Source: Thalassotalea piscium
Lineage (GTDB): Bacteria > Pseudomonadota > Gammaproteobacteria > Enterobacterales > Alteromonadaceae
DNA length: 64,000 bases
Reading direction: 5' to 3'
NCBI RefSeq assembly: GCF_030295935.1
Contig: NZ_AP027362.1
Location: 682,001-746,000, forward strand
Both the position numbers and the translations under genes were made by a program. The notes under the pieces were generated by a model. It had not been told where the DNA came from. It saw only the letters and a program-made list of their open reading frames with translations, and ran no database searches. Shown here in pieces: positions 46,531 through 55,454 of this stretch. Every line of letters begins with the position of its first letter. The first letter of the stretch is position 1.

Positions 46531-46557
46531 TAAAGAAATATTTTTATTGTCCGATAA
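46531..46557 (+). promoter_or_regulatory. Sigma-28 promoter of flagellin 2
   Basis: TAAAG at 46531-46535 and GTCCGATAA ending at 46557, close to the consensus TAAAG...GCCGATAA. About 82 bp of leader precede the ATG. Confidence 0.85.
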
Positions 46558-46639
46558 CGTTTTCATTACAGGGTGAGTTGTAAAACGAGCCTTATAGCTT
46601 AAACTAACCGAATGGGTATGTAGCCCTGGGAGCATTATC

Positions 46640-47452
46640 ATGGCTTTAGTCGTAAATAGTAATATCGCATCACTTAACTCACAGCGTCAGTTATCACGTT
46701 CGACGAACGACTTATCAGATAACTATCAACGTTTATCATCAGGTAAGCGTATTAACAGCGCACGTGATGATGCAGCGGGTCTACAAATTTCAAGTCGTTT
46801 ATCAGCACAAATCAATGGCCTAAACCAAGCGTCACGTAACGCTAATGACGCAATTTCATTAGCTCAAACGGCTGAAGGTGCGTTAGATGAATACACAGGT
46901 GCGTTGCAACGTATGCGTACGTTGGCGGTACAGTCATCAAACGGCTCAAATAACACTGCTGACCGTGCGGCACTTAATGCCGAATACACAGAGTTAACCG
47001 CAGAATTGACGCGAATTTCAGATGACACTGAATTTGGTGGTGTTAAGTTATTAAATGCTGGTTATCAAGAAGCATTCCAAATTGGTGCCAATAAAGGGCA
47101 GTTAATCACTATTACTATCAGTAAAAAGCTAAGTGCGGGTGGTGTAAGTGTTAAACAAGGGGTTTCAACCTTTACTAAAGCTCAGTCGGTAATTACTAAA
47201 ATTGATGCAGCACTAAAAACGGTAAATGGCGTACGCGCCGATTTAGGTGCGAAACAAAACCGTTTCTCGTCAATTATACGTAGTAACGACATTACCTCAG
47301 AAAACGTATCAGCTTCACGCTCACGTATAGAGGATACTGACTTTGCCGCAGAAACAGCAAAACTTGCAAGAAGCTCAGTGTTGCAACAGGCATCAAGCTC
47401 AATGCTAGCGCAGGCTAATCAGCAACCCCAGATAGCGTTGTCGTTGTTATAA
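46640..47452 (+). CDS. Flagellin 2
   Basis: 270 residues, D0/D1 only. Its first ~100 and last ~70 residues are essentially identical to flagellins 3 and 4. Differences concentrate at about 100-205 (here NNTADRAALNAEYTELTAEL and ISKKLSAGGVSVKQGVSTFT). It has its own sigma-28 promoter and terminator. It builds the filament together with the other copies and is a likely substrate of the Maf glycosyltransferase downstream. Confidence 0.95.
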   Translation: MALVVNSNIASLNSQRQLSRSTNDLSDNYQRLSSGKRINSARDDAAGLQISSRLSAQINGLNQASRNANDAISLAQTAEGALDEYTGALQRMRTLAVQSSNGSNNTADRAALNAEYTELTAELTRISDDTEFGGVKLLNAGYQEAFQIGANKGQLITITISKKLSAGGVSVKQGVSTFTKAQSVITKIDAALKTVNGVRADLGAKQNRFSSIIRSNDITSENVSASRSRIEDTDFAAETAKLARSSVLQQASSSMLAQANQQPQIALSLL

Positions 47453-47474
47453 CAGTGATAAAGTAAAACAATAT

Positions 47475-47500
47475 AAGCACCTACCTAGGTGCTTTTTTTT
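47475..47500 (+). terminator. Terminator after flagellin 2
   Basis: Arms AAGCACCT / AGGTGCTT, loop ACCT, then a run of T. Confidence 0.88.
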
Positions 47501-47549
47501 GTTATAAGAAAGAGAAAATGTGATATTTGAATTTTTTTTATAAAAAAGC

Positions 47550-47577
47550 TAAAGAAAAAACTTATCTGACCGATAAC
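47550..47577 (+). promoter_or_regulatory. Sigma-28 promoter of flagellin 3
   Basis: TAAAG at 47550-47554 and GACCGATAA ending at 47577, about 78 bp before the ATG. Confidence 0.85.
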
Positions 47578-47655
47578 GTATTTAAGAGAAGATGAGCTAA
47601 TCAAACTCATTGAGTAATTAAATAGAGTGGGTATAGACCCCTTGGGAGCATTATC

Positions 47656-48468
47656 ATGGCTTTAGTTGTAAATAGTAATATCGCATCACTTAACTCACAA
47701 CGTCAGTTATCACGTTCGACTAACGACTTGTCAGATAACTATCAACGTTTATCATCAGGTAAACGTATTAACAGCGCACGTGATGATGCCGCCGGCTTAC
47801 AAATTTCAAGTCGTTTATCAGCACAAATTAATGGTTTAAACCAAGCATCACGTAACGCAAATGATGCGATTTCATTAGCACAAACGGCTGAAGGCGCGTT
47901 AGATGAATACACCGGTGCATTACAACGTATGCGTACGTTGGCAGTACAAGCGTCAAATGGCTCTAATAACACCTCTGACCGCGCGGCACTTAATGCAGAA
48001 TACACAGAGTTAACTAACGAGTTAACGCGTATTTCAAGTGATACAGAGTTTGGTGGTGTTAAATTACTTGATAGCAACTATAAAGAAGCCTTTCAAATTG
48101 GTGCAAATAAAGGCCAGTTAATTACTATTGAAATTAGTAAAGATTTAACAGCCGGTGCTCAAAGTGTTGCTGGAGGCGTAGCTACTTTTACTGGTGCGCA
48201 ATCAATGCTTACCAAAATTGACGCAGCACTTAAAACGGTGAATGGCGTACGTGCTGATTTAGGTGCGAAACAAAACCGCTTCTCGTCAATTATACGCAGT
48301 AACGACATTACCTCAGAAAACGTATCAGCTTCACGCTCGCGTATTGAGGATACTGACTTTGCCGCAGAAACTGCTAAACTTGCAAGAAGTTCAGTGTTGC
48401 AACAGGCATCAAGCTCAATGCTAGCGCAGGCTAATCAGCAACCTCAGATAGCGCTGTCATTGTTATAG
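47656..48468 (+). CDS. Flagellin 3
   Basis: 270 residues, the same N- and C-terminal blocks as copies 2 and 4. The central segment differs (VQASNGSNNTSDRAAL; LLDSNYKEAFQIG; ISKDLTAGAQSVAGGVATFTGAQSML). It has its own sigma-28 promoter, a short leader ending in GGGAGCATTATC before the ATG, and a following hairpin terminator. Confidence 0.95.
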   Translation: MALVVNSNIASLNSQRQLSRSTNDLSDNYQRLSSGKRINSARDDAAGLQISSRLSAQINGLNQASRNANDAISLAQTAEGALDEYTGALQRMRTLAVQASNGSNNTSDRAALNAEYTELTNELTRISSDTEFGGVKLLDSNYKEAFQIGANKGQLITIEISKDLTAGAQSVAGGVATFTGAQSMLTKIDAALKTVNGVRADLGAKQNRFSSIIRSNDITSENVSASRSRIEDTDFAAETAKLARSSVLQQASSSMLAQANQQPQIALSLL

Positions 48469-48493
48469 TAACGTCGCTTAGTAAATAATAACC

Positions 48494-48521
48494 AAATGGC
48501 ACTCTATTGAGTGCCATTTTT
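48494..48521 (+). terminator. Terminator after flagellin 3
   Basis: Perfect arms AAATGGCACTC / GAGTGCCATTT, loop TATT, then TTTA. Confidence 0.88.
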
Positions 48522-48596
48522 ATAAGTTATTACTTGTTTTAATAGTATGCTTATTAATGGTTTAGTATGTTTTTTGAACTTTTTGAATAAATAAAT

Positions 48597-48623
48597 TAAA
48601 GAAAAACCTTAATTGTCCGATAA
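48597..48623 (+). promoter_or_regulatory. Sigma-28 promoter of flagellin 4
   Basis: TAAAG at 48597-48601 and GTCCGATAA at 48615-48623, about 85 bp before the ATG. Confidence 0.85.
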
Positions 48624-48708
48624 AGAGTAAAGAGAAGGTGAGTTATTAAACGAGCCTAACGAATGAATTAACTAACCGAATGGGTTTTTAACCCCTGGGA
48701 GCATTATC

Positions 48709-49521
48709 ATGGCTTTAGTCGTAAACAGTAATATAGCGTCACTTAACTCACAACGTCAGTTATCACGCTCAACTAATGACTTATCAGATAACTATCAACG
48801 TTTATCATCGGGTAAACGTATTAACAGCGCACGTGATGATGCCGCCGGATTACAAATTTCAAGTCGTTTATCAGCACAAATTAATGGTTTAAACCAAGCC
48901 TCACGTAACGCAAATGATGCGATTTCATTAGCACAAACGGCTGAAGGCGCGTTAGATGAATACACCGGTGCATTACAACGTATGCGTACACTGGCGGTAC
49001 AATCATCAAATGGTTCAAATAACGATGATGATCGCTTAGCATTGAATGCTGAATTTACAGAGTTAGCATCAGAATTAACACGTATATCAAAAGATACTGA
49101 ATTTGGTGGTGTTAAACTACTGGATACTTCTTATCAAGAAGCGTTCCAAATCGGTGCCAATAAAGGTCAATTAATTACTATTGCGATTAGTGCAGATTTA
49201 AGTGCTGGTGGTGTTAGTGCCAATGTTGGCGTTTCAAATTTCAGTAAAGCTCAAGCGCAAATAGCTGCTATTGATACTGCTTTAAAAACAGTAAATGGCG
49301 TACGTGCAGATTTAGGTGCAAAACAAAACCGTTTCTCATCAATTATTCGCAGTAACGACATAACTTCAGAAAACGTATCGGCATCACGCTCGCGTATTGA
49401 AGATACTGACTTTGCCGCAGAAACTGCTAAACTTGCAAGAAGCTCAGTATTACAACAAGCGTCAAGCTCTATGTTAGCGCAGGCAAACCAACAGCCCCAA
49501 ATAGCGCTGTCATTGTTATAA
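48709..49521 (+). CDS. Flagellin 4
   Basis: 270 residues, the same end blocks as copies 2 and 3 with a private centre ([53 protein letters not shown]). It has its own sigma-28 promoter. It is followed by a weaker hairpin (AATGGCA / TGCCATT, 49551-49574), so some read-through into flaG is likely. Confidence 0.95.
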   Translation: MALVVNSNIASLNSQRQLSRSTNDLSDNYQRLSSGKRINSARDDAAGLQISSRLSAQINGLNQASRNANDAISLAQTAEGALDEYTGALQRMRTLAVQSSNGSNNDDDRLALNAEFTELASELTRISKDTEFGGVKLLDTSYQEAFQIGANKGQLITIAISADLSAGGVSANVGVSNFSKAQAQIAAIDTALKTVNGVRADLGAKQNRFSSIIRSNDITSENVSASRSRIEDTDFAAETAKLARSSVLQQASSSMLAQANQQPQIALSLL

Positions 49522-49550
49522 TAGTGATAAGTTAATTCATAAAATATACA

Positions 49551-49578
49551 ATGGCATTCTACTCGGTGCCATTTTGTT
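49551..49578 (+). terminator. Hairpin between flagellin 4 and flaG
   Basis: Arms AATGGCA / TGCCATT followed by TTGTTTT. It is shorter than the other flagellin terminators. Confidence 0.65.
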
Positions 49579-49601
49579 TTATAAATTAGTAGGAGTAAGT
49601 T

Positions 49602-50048
49602 ATGGTTAAGCCAGTATCATTAGAGAATCCGCTCACTAACCAGTTCTCTGAAATGGCATCAAATACTTTTAAATCGAATAATGAAAGCGATGCTGATAAA
49701 GAGCGAATAAGTGCAGAAACAAATGTTGCAAAGACAGAGTCAAATGAAAATAAAGCGCTTAAAAATGTACAAGAAGCTCAAGTTGAAAAGTCAACTGAAG
49801 AATCAGTTGAGGAGTTAGAGCAAGCGTTTGAAGAAATCTCACAATTTATGAACATGTATAATCGTAATGTGAATTTTTCAATGGATGAAAAGTCTGAGAA
49901 AACAGTGATTAAAGTATTTGACTCAGATAGTAAGGAGTTAATTAAGCAGTTTCCATCCGAAGATCTTGTGAAGTTAGCTCAGAAAATTAAAGAGCTGAGA
50001 CAAGATGTTGACTTAAAGTCTGGCATATTTCTTGATGAAAAAGTTTAA
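49602..50048 (+). CDS. flaG: FlaG family protein
   Basis: 148 residues. A polar, Glu/Lys/Asn-rich N-terminal half (about 1-75) leads into the conserved FlaG domain (VEELEQAFEEISQFMNMYNRNVNFSMDEKSEKTVIKVFD, then LIKQFPSEDLVKLAQKIKEL). FlaG influences filament length. The order flagellin-flaG-fliD-fliS is common in polar flagellar loci. The ATG is preceded by TAGGAGTA. Confidence 0.92.
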   Translation: MVKPVSLENPLTNQFSEMASNTFKSNNESDADKERISAETNVAKTESNENKALKNVQEAQVEKSTEESVEELEQAFEEISQFMNMYNRNVNFSMDEKSEKTVIKVFDSDSKELIKQFPSEDLVKLAQKIKELRQDVDLKSGIFLDEKV

Positions 50049-50089
50049 TTATAAAGTTTAGTTGTACATAAGTTAATTGAGGTGTTGTT

Positions 50090-51454
50090 ATGAATGTTAC
50101 ATCAGCAGGTATTGGATCAGGGTTAGACCTAGAAGGCATTATTGAAGCTTATATTAATGCCGAAGCAATTCCGCACGAACTTCGCCTTCAAAACAAAGAA
50201 AAAAGAATAACAACAGAACTTTCTGGCGTCGGACAATTTAAGTCGGCATTATCTAATTTTCAATCGGTTCTTAAAAAGCTAGGCTCCCCAGAAGACTTTA
50301 ATAAACAAATTAGTGCTTCTAGCTCTGATGCTGTTGAAGTAACAACAAACGGCTATGCTAGCAATGGTTCCTTTGCGATTGAAGTTGAACAGCTAGCTCA
50401 AGGGAGTCGTCGACAATCAACTGCTTTTGCTGCTTCTACTGATACTGTAGGCACAGGGACACTCACCTTTTCAGCCGGAGCGAATACCTTTGACGTAAAT
50501 GTAGATGGTACTGACGATCTTAGTGCTATTCGAGATAAAATTAATGAGCAGTCAGGTAACTTTGGCGTTACAGCTAATATTATTAATGTACAAAGTGGCT
50601 CTTATTTAGTGTTCAACTCTTCAGTGAGTGGCGATGCTAACAATATGACAATATCAAGCTCAGATGCCTCGCTTGATGCAATCTCAACTAATACCACTCA
50701 GGGTGTTAATGATATAGCTAAAAGTGCTCGCGCCTATGTAGACGGAAACCTTGTTGAACAAGACACCAATGAGTTCAAAAATATTATAGAAGATGTAACC
50801 TTTACGGCTAAAGCTGAAAATATGGGGAATCCTGCTACTATTAGTATTAGTCAAGATGAAGAAAATGGTTCTAAGTTAGTTAACGAATTTGTTGACGCCT
50901 ACAATGCCTTACGAGGTACGCTTGATGTGTTAGGTAATGCTGAAAATGGAGCGTTAGCGTTTGACGCTAATGTTCGTCAGGTTAAAGCACAGTTAAATAG
51001 TATAGTAACCGAATCAGTAAGTGGATTAACGGGTGTGCACAAAGGCTTGTCTGATATTGGTGTTACTATCGATAAAACAGGGCGCTTAGAAGTAAACCCT
51101 GTTTCTATTGGTACGATGAAAAGTGGGACAGAAAGACTTGAAGACGCTTTAAAATTTAATTTAGAAGAAGTTGGCGAGATTTTTGCTTCATCAAATGGTG
51201 TATCGTCAAAATTAACCACGTTAATTGAAAGTTATAATGGTAGTAATGGTACTTTAACATTAAGAAATACTGAGTTAAGTAAACAAGCTTCAGGAATTCG
51301 AGATGAGTATAGTGCATTAGAAACAAGACTAAGAGATTATGAAGATAGGCTTAGACGCCAGTTTTCATATTTAGATTCCACTGTTGCATCATATAATGCA
51401 ACTGGCAGTTGGTTGGCCTCTACTTTAGAAAGTATGCAGCCTAAAAAATCATAA
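50090..51454 (+). CDS. fliD: FliD, filament cap protein (HAP2)
   Basis: 454 residues. The FliD N-terminal motif is GIGSGLDLEGIIEAYINAEAIPHELRL, the middle domains (about 80-330) form the cap plate, and the C-terminal coiled coil is RDEYSALETRLRDYEDRLRRQFSYLDSTVASYNATGSWLASTL. It caps the filament and folds incoming flagellin. It is between flaG and fliS; the ATG is preceded by GAGGTG. Confidence 0.95.
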   Translation: MNVTSAGIGSGLDLEGIIEAYINAEAIPHELRLQNKEKRITTELSGVGQFKSALSNFQSVLKKLGSPEDFNKQISASSSDAVEVTTNGYASNGSFAIEVEQLAQGSRRQSTAFAASTDTVGTGTLTFSAGANTFDVNVDGTDDLSAIRDKINEQSGNFGVTANIINVQSGSYLVFNSSVSGDANNMTISSSDASLDAISTNTTQGVNDIAKSARAYVDGNLVEQDTNEFKNIIEDVTFTAKAENMGNPATISISQDEENGSKLVNEFVDAYNALRGTLDVLGNAENGALAFDANVRQVKAQLNSIVTESVSGLTGVHKGLSDIGVTIDKTGRLEVNPVSIGTMKSGTERLEDALKFNLEEVGEIFASSNGVSSKLTTLIESYNGSNGTLTLRNTELSKQASGIRDEYSALETRLRDYEDRLRRQFSYLDSTVASYNATGSWLASTLESMQPKKS

Positions 51455-51487
51455 GCGTCTCGCGTTGAGAGGCGCTAGGAGCAAGTC

Positions 51488-51925
51488 ATGAGAAAGAATT
51501 TAAAAGCTTATAATCAGGTTAATATTAACAGCACTTTATTAGCCGCTGATCCTCATCAAGTTATTCTAATGATGTATGATGGATTACTTGAAAGCATTGC
51601 GAAAGTCAAAGGCGCAATTGAACGCAAAGACTTAGCAATGAAATCTCAGATGGTTACTAAGGCTGTCAATATTTTGTCAGCGCTAGACAATTCTTTAGAT
51701 GCAGAAGCTGAGCCTAAAATATCAGCAACTTTTTCAAGCTTATACCAATATTGCATTGATCGTCTAAATGATACTAACATTACATTAAATGTTGAAGGGC
51801 TAGATGAGGTGGTAGAACTATTAAAGCCCCTCAGAGATGCATGGCAATCAATTCCTGAAGCCTCTAAAAAAGAAGGCCTTGATTTGTTAAAGAAAAAAGA
51901 CAACCAGTCTGTTGTCGGGGCATAA
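51488..51925 (+). CDS. fliS: FliS, flagellin export chaperone
   Basis: 145 residues of four-helix FliS type (MRKNLKAYNQVNINSTLLAADPHQVILMMYDGLLESIAKVKGAIER at the start). It binds the flagellin C-terminus before export. One copy here would serve four flagellins. It ends 1 bp before the next start, so the following gene is coupled. Confidence 0.95.
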   Translation: MRKNLKAYNQVNINSTLLAADPHQVILMMYDGLLESIAKVKGAIERKDLAMKSQMVTKAVNILSALDNSLDAEAEPKISATFSSLYQYCIDRLNDTNITLNVEGLDEVVELLKPLRDAWQSIPEASKKEGLDLLKKKDNQSVVGA

Positions 51926-51926
51926 A

Positions 51927-52250
51927 ATGCCTCTAGGTAATCTATACCAGCAGATAGAACAATTATCTGCTGAAATCGTTACATTAATATCAGAAGATAC
52001 TTTTGAGAACGTTAGTGATAAATTAGCTCTTCGCTTATCTTTAATGAAACAGTTAAGCGAAGCTGTATTATTAGAAGGTGATGACAAAGCTAAAAACGAG
52101 CTCCGTGAGTTTTTGACAAAATGTCAACGTGACGATGACCAACAAGTTGAACAATTACTAGCAGAGCGTACAAAAGTACTTGCTGATAGCCAGAAGCAAT
52201 CAAAAATTAAACATGCTGTTAATGCATATCAGCAATTTAGTGGTAATTAA
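51927..52250 (+). CDS. FliT-like small helical protein
   Basis: 107 residues from the ATG at 51927, one base after the fliS stop; an in-frame TTG at 51912 inside fliS is rejected. It is all-helical and Gln/Leu/Asp-rich, with no membrane segment. Its place directly after fliS matches fliT, the FliD export chaperone. The sequence match is weak, so the function is inferred from position, size and helicity. Confidence 0.7.
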   Translation: MPLGNLYQQIEQLSAEIVTLISEDTFENVSDKLALRLSLMKQLSEAVLLEGDDKAKNELREFLTKCQRDDDQQVEQLLAERTKVLADSQKQSKIKHAVNAYQQFSGN

Positions 52251-52251
52251 A

Positions 52252-52535
52252 TAACCTGAGTTCGGGATAAGCTAAGTGCACCAAAGCTCAGATTTTCGCG
52301 CGTATCTGCGTTGCCTGCATGGACGTAGGTACTTGGTTTTTGTCTGGAACTAAAAAACCGTTAATTTGCTACTAATAGCCAGCTATTAGGTACACAAATC
52401 AGCCTTGATTCACACAAAACTTTTAGCATTGGTTGAGTTACAATGCACCTAGTACTTATAAAAAGCCACCTAACGCACTGTAAAATATTTTTTTAAATGT
52501 TTTTTATGCACATCCATTAACCCGAACTCAGGTTA
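52252..52535. mobile_element. MITE-like element, family B, diverged copy 3
   Basis: 284 bp with ends TAACCTGAGTTCGGGATAA and TTAACCCGAACTCAGGTTA. It shares the ends and a core (AATAGCC-N2-CTATT then CCTTGAT-N2-TCACACAAAAC) with 10383-10616 and 25478-25708, but the rest differs. It fills the gap between the convergent fliT-like gene and the 88-residue gene exactly. Confidence 0.8.
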
Positions 52536-52540
52536 AATAT

Positions 52541-52807
52541 TTATATATCCGTTAAGAAAGGGATAAGCTCGTACTGCAATATATCTGCATAATAGAGTCT
52601 ATCATCACGCTGTTGTGTGTCTAACATTACATTTAATATATGGGTTAACTGAGCGTTTTCTAAAGCGTTTTGTGCTAGATATAGTTCTAACAGTTCAATG
52701 AATTCCGATGTTAAATGATGTGATCTAGCAAGAAACCCTAAACGTAAACTGTCAGAAAGTTGCTGTGCAACCAAAATGACATCAGCCAGTGCAATTATCT
52801 TTTCCAT
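52541..52807 (-). CDS. Small helical protein overlapping the maf gene
   Basis: 88 residues, Leu/Ala-rich and helical (starts MEKIIALADVILVAQQLSD, ends DILQYELIPFLTDI), with no signal or membrane segment. Its start lies 13 bp inside the end of the Maf gene, so the two are translationally coupled. I do not recognise a family. A role as an accessory to the flagellin glycosyltransferase is inferred only from the overlap. Confidence 0.75.
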   Translation of the reverse strand: MEKIIALADVILVAQQLSDSLRLGFLARSHHLTSEFIELLELYLAQNALENAQLTHILNVMLDTQQRDDRLYYADILQYELIPFLTDI

Positions 52808-54069
52808 GGTCTTGTTCCTTCAATATATGCACCTTCTAGACTTCCATTTAAAAAACTTACATTAGGGTGTTTCTTAATATAACGTTCTAAGTCTCTCAAA
52901 TAAGCTTTTAAACTTGCCATAGTGGGCACTTTTTTACCCAAGCCATTGATAACACTTTCTTGGGCAATATTTAATTCAAGTTCATGCGAAGCTTTAACCT
53001 GGTCGGAAATGGCAGCATGGCTCTTGTTGTAAGTAAAAGCAAAGTCGGTACCTAATAAAATTAACCTTTCTGCTTGTAAATAAACACCAAGGTCTATTGC
53101 GGGGTGCACAACACTACCGGCACAAAAAAGCTGCGTTCTAGGGGGTAAGTATGTAATTTCTTGATACATGGGTGTTGGACTGTAGCTACAATAACGGGGG
53201 CCTGGCCAATATTGAATTACTTGTGTCTCAACATTAGGAAAATAAACTAATGTAGTATCCTTTAATGCGTTAGGATCAATATCTTCAAAAAATTGAAAGG
53301 CCTTGTAATCAATTGAAACAACGATGTCAGGCGTTATACCATAATTTAGTAATACCCTAACACTGGCGTCAACAGCAATAATAAACGGTTTATGCTGAAG
53401 TAAATAGTCAAGGTGAAGTGCTAATGTTGGTCCAGCTGCAACAATAAAAAGGTCAGCTTGCTGAGGTTTGGGTAATGTTGAAATATCGCCATCTTTTTGT
53501 ACATAAGCAATACTGTCAAGAATAGGGTTGCATTGTTCTTGGTGCCGGCGCCGATGTTTTTCCAATAGAAATTGCTGATTTAATTCTATTTGCACCTTAT
53601 CTGCTAGCTGCTCACCTTCTAGGTCAGCTAACTTCAATTCAGCTGGGTTGGCACAAAATGGCAGTCTAACCTCATCGTGGCTGCTTGCTATAGACAAACT
53701 TACACGAGGATCTGATAACCATTTCAATCGTTCAATAGCTTGTAAACTATGTATAAATATTGCCTTATTTAATATAATTACATAGAGCTTACGTAATGAC
53801 TTACGTGCTAACAGTAAAGTTGCAGTATCGCCAAGCGCTGGTCCGTATATAGTTGCTTCATTATTATGTATATTTATCTGAGATACTTGTAGTTTCGCTT
53901 CTGCTAGTCGATCATAGCTACTAGTAAGTTGAATCCCATTGATTGTTATCGTTCTTTCTACAACTTCAACTTTAAGGGTATCTTCATTCGCTGCTATTAA
54001 CATTTTAAATAGCAAAGGCCAGCGTTGACTCAGTATTTCAAAGTTTTTTGGTAAGTTAACATTAGGCAT
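52795..54069 (-). CDS. maf: Maf-type motility accessory factor (DUF115 glycosyltransferase)
   Basis: 424 residues. The central DUF115/MptE-like domain (about 205-360) includes DLFIVAAGPTLALHLDYLLQ, FIIAVDASVRVLLNYGITPDIVVSIDY, LFCAGSVVHPAIDLGVYLQAERLILLGTDFAFT and KSHA. Maf proteins transfer CMP-activated nonulosonic acids (pseudaminic or legionaminic type) to Ser/Thr of flagellins in the cytoplasm. It lies between the flagellin export genes and the sugar biosynthesis genes, which fits this role. It is divergent from legB. Confidence 0.9.
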   Translation of the reverse strand: MPNVNLPKNFEILSQRWPLLFKMLIAANEDTLKVEVVERTITINGIQLTSSYDRLAEAKLQVSQINIHNNEATIYGPALGDTATLLLARKSLRKLYVIILNKAIFIHSLQAIERLKWLSDPRVSLSIASSHDEVRLPFCANPAELKLADLEGEQLADKVQIELNQQFLLEKHRRRHQEQCNPILDSIAYVQKDGDISTLPKPQQADLFIVAAGPTLALHLDYLLQHKPFIIAVDASVRVLLNYGITPDIVVSIDYKAFQFFEDIDPNALKDTTLVYFPNVETQVIQYWPGPRYCSYSPTPMYQEITYLPPRTQLFCAGSVVHPAIDLGVYLQAERLILLGTDFAFTYNKSHAAISDQVKASHELELNIAQESVINGLGKKVPTMASLKAYLRDLERYIKKHPNVSFLNGSLEGAYIEGTRPWKR

Positions 54070-54440
54070 GGGCTAGCACTCAGTCGTAAAATAGCAATTA
54101 AAGCATTCTAATGTAAAGGTTTTTGCTATTCAATGGTGTGACAGAGTTAAACACAGGAGTGATTTGGGAATTTAGTTGCTTAATCTGGTTGCCTAGTTAA
54201 AATTAAAATGACAATAATACCATTGTGGGCCTATACCATGGGTGTTAAAGGCTAAAATGCATCGTTTTTGAATATGACAAGTGAGGCTATTCTCTGTAAA
54301 TGCTTTGTCTCTATGCCTTGAAATTCTCACTGAGTAGCATTTTCTTATATGAACTGCTATTAATGAGTCGTAATGGCAGATAAATTGCTTAATATATTCC
54401 AGTGCAAAAGTAATAATTTTTGAAACAAAGGTTTGAGTTC
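54070..54440. promoter_or_regulatory. Divergent promoter region of maf and the sugar operon
   Basis: 371 bp, AT-rich, with no credible reading frame. It must hold promoters for the minus-strand maf unit and the plus-strand sugar operon. I found no sigma-28 or sigma-54 site that I would defend, unlike in the flagellar genes. Confidence 0.4.
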
Positions 54441-55439
54441 ATGATTCGTTCACAAAAAGAACAAACAGTATTGGTTACTGGAGCAGATGGCTTTATTGGT
54501 TCGCATTTAGTGGAATTGTTATTATCGCAAGGCTATAAAGTTAGAGCACTTGCCCAATATAACTCTTTTAATCACTGGGGGTGGCTTGAAGATGTAGAAG
54601 CCTGTAAAAATTTAGAAATAATTACTGGTGATATTCGTGATCCTCATTTTTGTCGTCATATCACTCAGGAAATTGATATCGTTTTTCATTTAGCAGCATT
54701 GATTGCGATTCCATATTCTTATGTCGCGCCTCAAAGTTATGTCGCTACAAATGTTACCGGCACATTAAATATTTGCCAAGCAAGTTTAGATAATAAGGTG
54801 AGTCGTGTAATTCATACTTCAACAAGTGAAGTGTATGGTACAGCACAGTACGTGCCAATTGATGAAAAGCATCCACTACAAGCGCAGTCACCTTATAGCG
54901 CTTCTAAAATTGGAGCCGACGCAATGGCGATGAGTTACTTTAATGCATTTGATCTACCGCTCACTATTGTTAGGCCTTTTAATACCTACGGACCTAGACA
55001 GTCAGCTCGAGCCGTCATTCCAACAATCATTACTCAAATCGCTAATGGCGAAAAACAGATCCAATTGGGGGATGTAAGTCCAACCCGTGATTTTAATTAC
55101 GTCAGTGATACCTGCCGTGGTTTTTTAGCCTTAGCGCAAAGTGATACAACCATAGGAAAAACGATTAACATTGGCTCTAATTTTGAAATCAGCATTGGTG
55201 ATACGCTAAATATAATTAAAGAAATCATGAAAAGTGATGTTGAATTTGTTGTTGACCAGCAACGTATTCGCCCTGATAAATCTGAAGTGTTTCGTTTGTG
55301 GTGTGACAATAGCAAAATTAATGAATTAACGGGTTTTAAACCTGAAGTAGACATTAGAGCGGGACTAACAAAAACTGTCGAATGGTTTACACAAGCCAAC
55401 AACTTAACCAAGTATAAGCATGGGATTTATAATGTTTAA
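54441..55439 (+). CDS. legB: LegB-like NDP-sugar 4,6-dehydratase
   Basis: 332 residues from the ATG at 54441; the upstream TTG at 54420 is rejected. It is an extended SDR fold: NAD motif TGADGFIGSHL (about 14-24), a catalytic Ser/Thr in STSEVYG, and YSASK (Tyr-x-x-x-Lys). AQYNSFNHWGWLEDV and RPFNTYGPRQSARAVIPTII are typical of LegB-type enzymes that start legionaminic acid synthesis from GDP- or UDP-GlcNAc. It begins the sugar operon, 15 bp before the epimerase gene. Confidence 0.88.
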   Translation: MIRSQKEQTVLVTGADGFIGSHLVELLLSQGYKVRALAQYNSFNHWGWLEDVEACKNLEIITGDIRDPHFCRHITQEIDIVFHLAALIAIPYSYVAPQSYVATNVTGTLNICQASLDNKVSRVIHTSTSEVYGTAQYVPIDEKHPLQAQSPYSASKIGADAMAMSYFNAFDLPLTIVRPFNTYGPRQSARAVIPTIITQIANGEKQIQLGDVSPTRDFNYVSDTCRGFLALAQSDTTIGKTINIGSNFEISIGDTLNIIKEIMKSDVEFVVDQQRIRPDKSEVFRLWCDNSKINELTGFKPEVDIRAGLTKTVEWFTQANNLTKYKHGIYNV

Positions 55440-55454
55440 CGGTAGCGTGAATAT

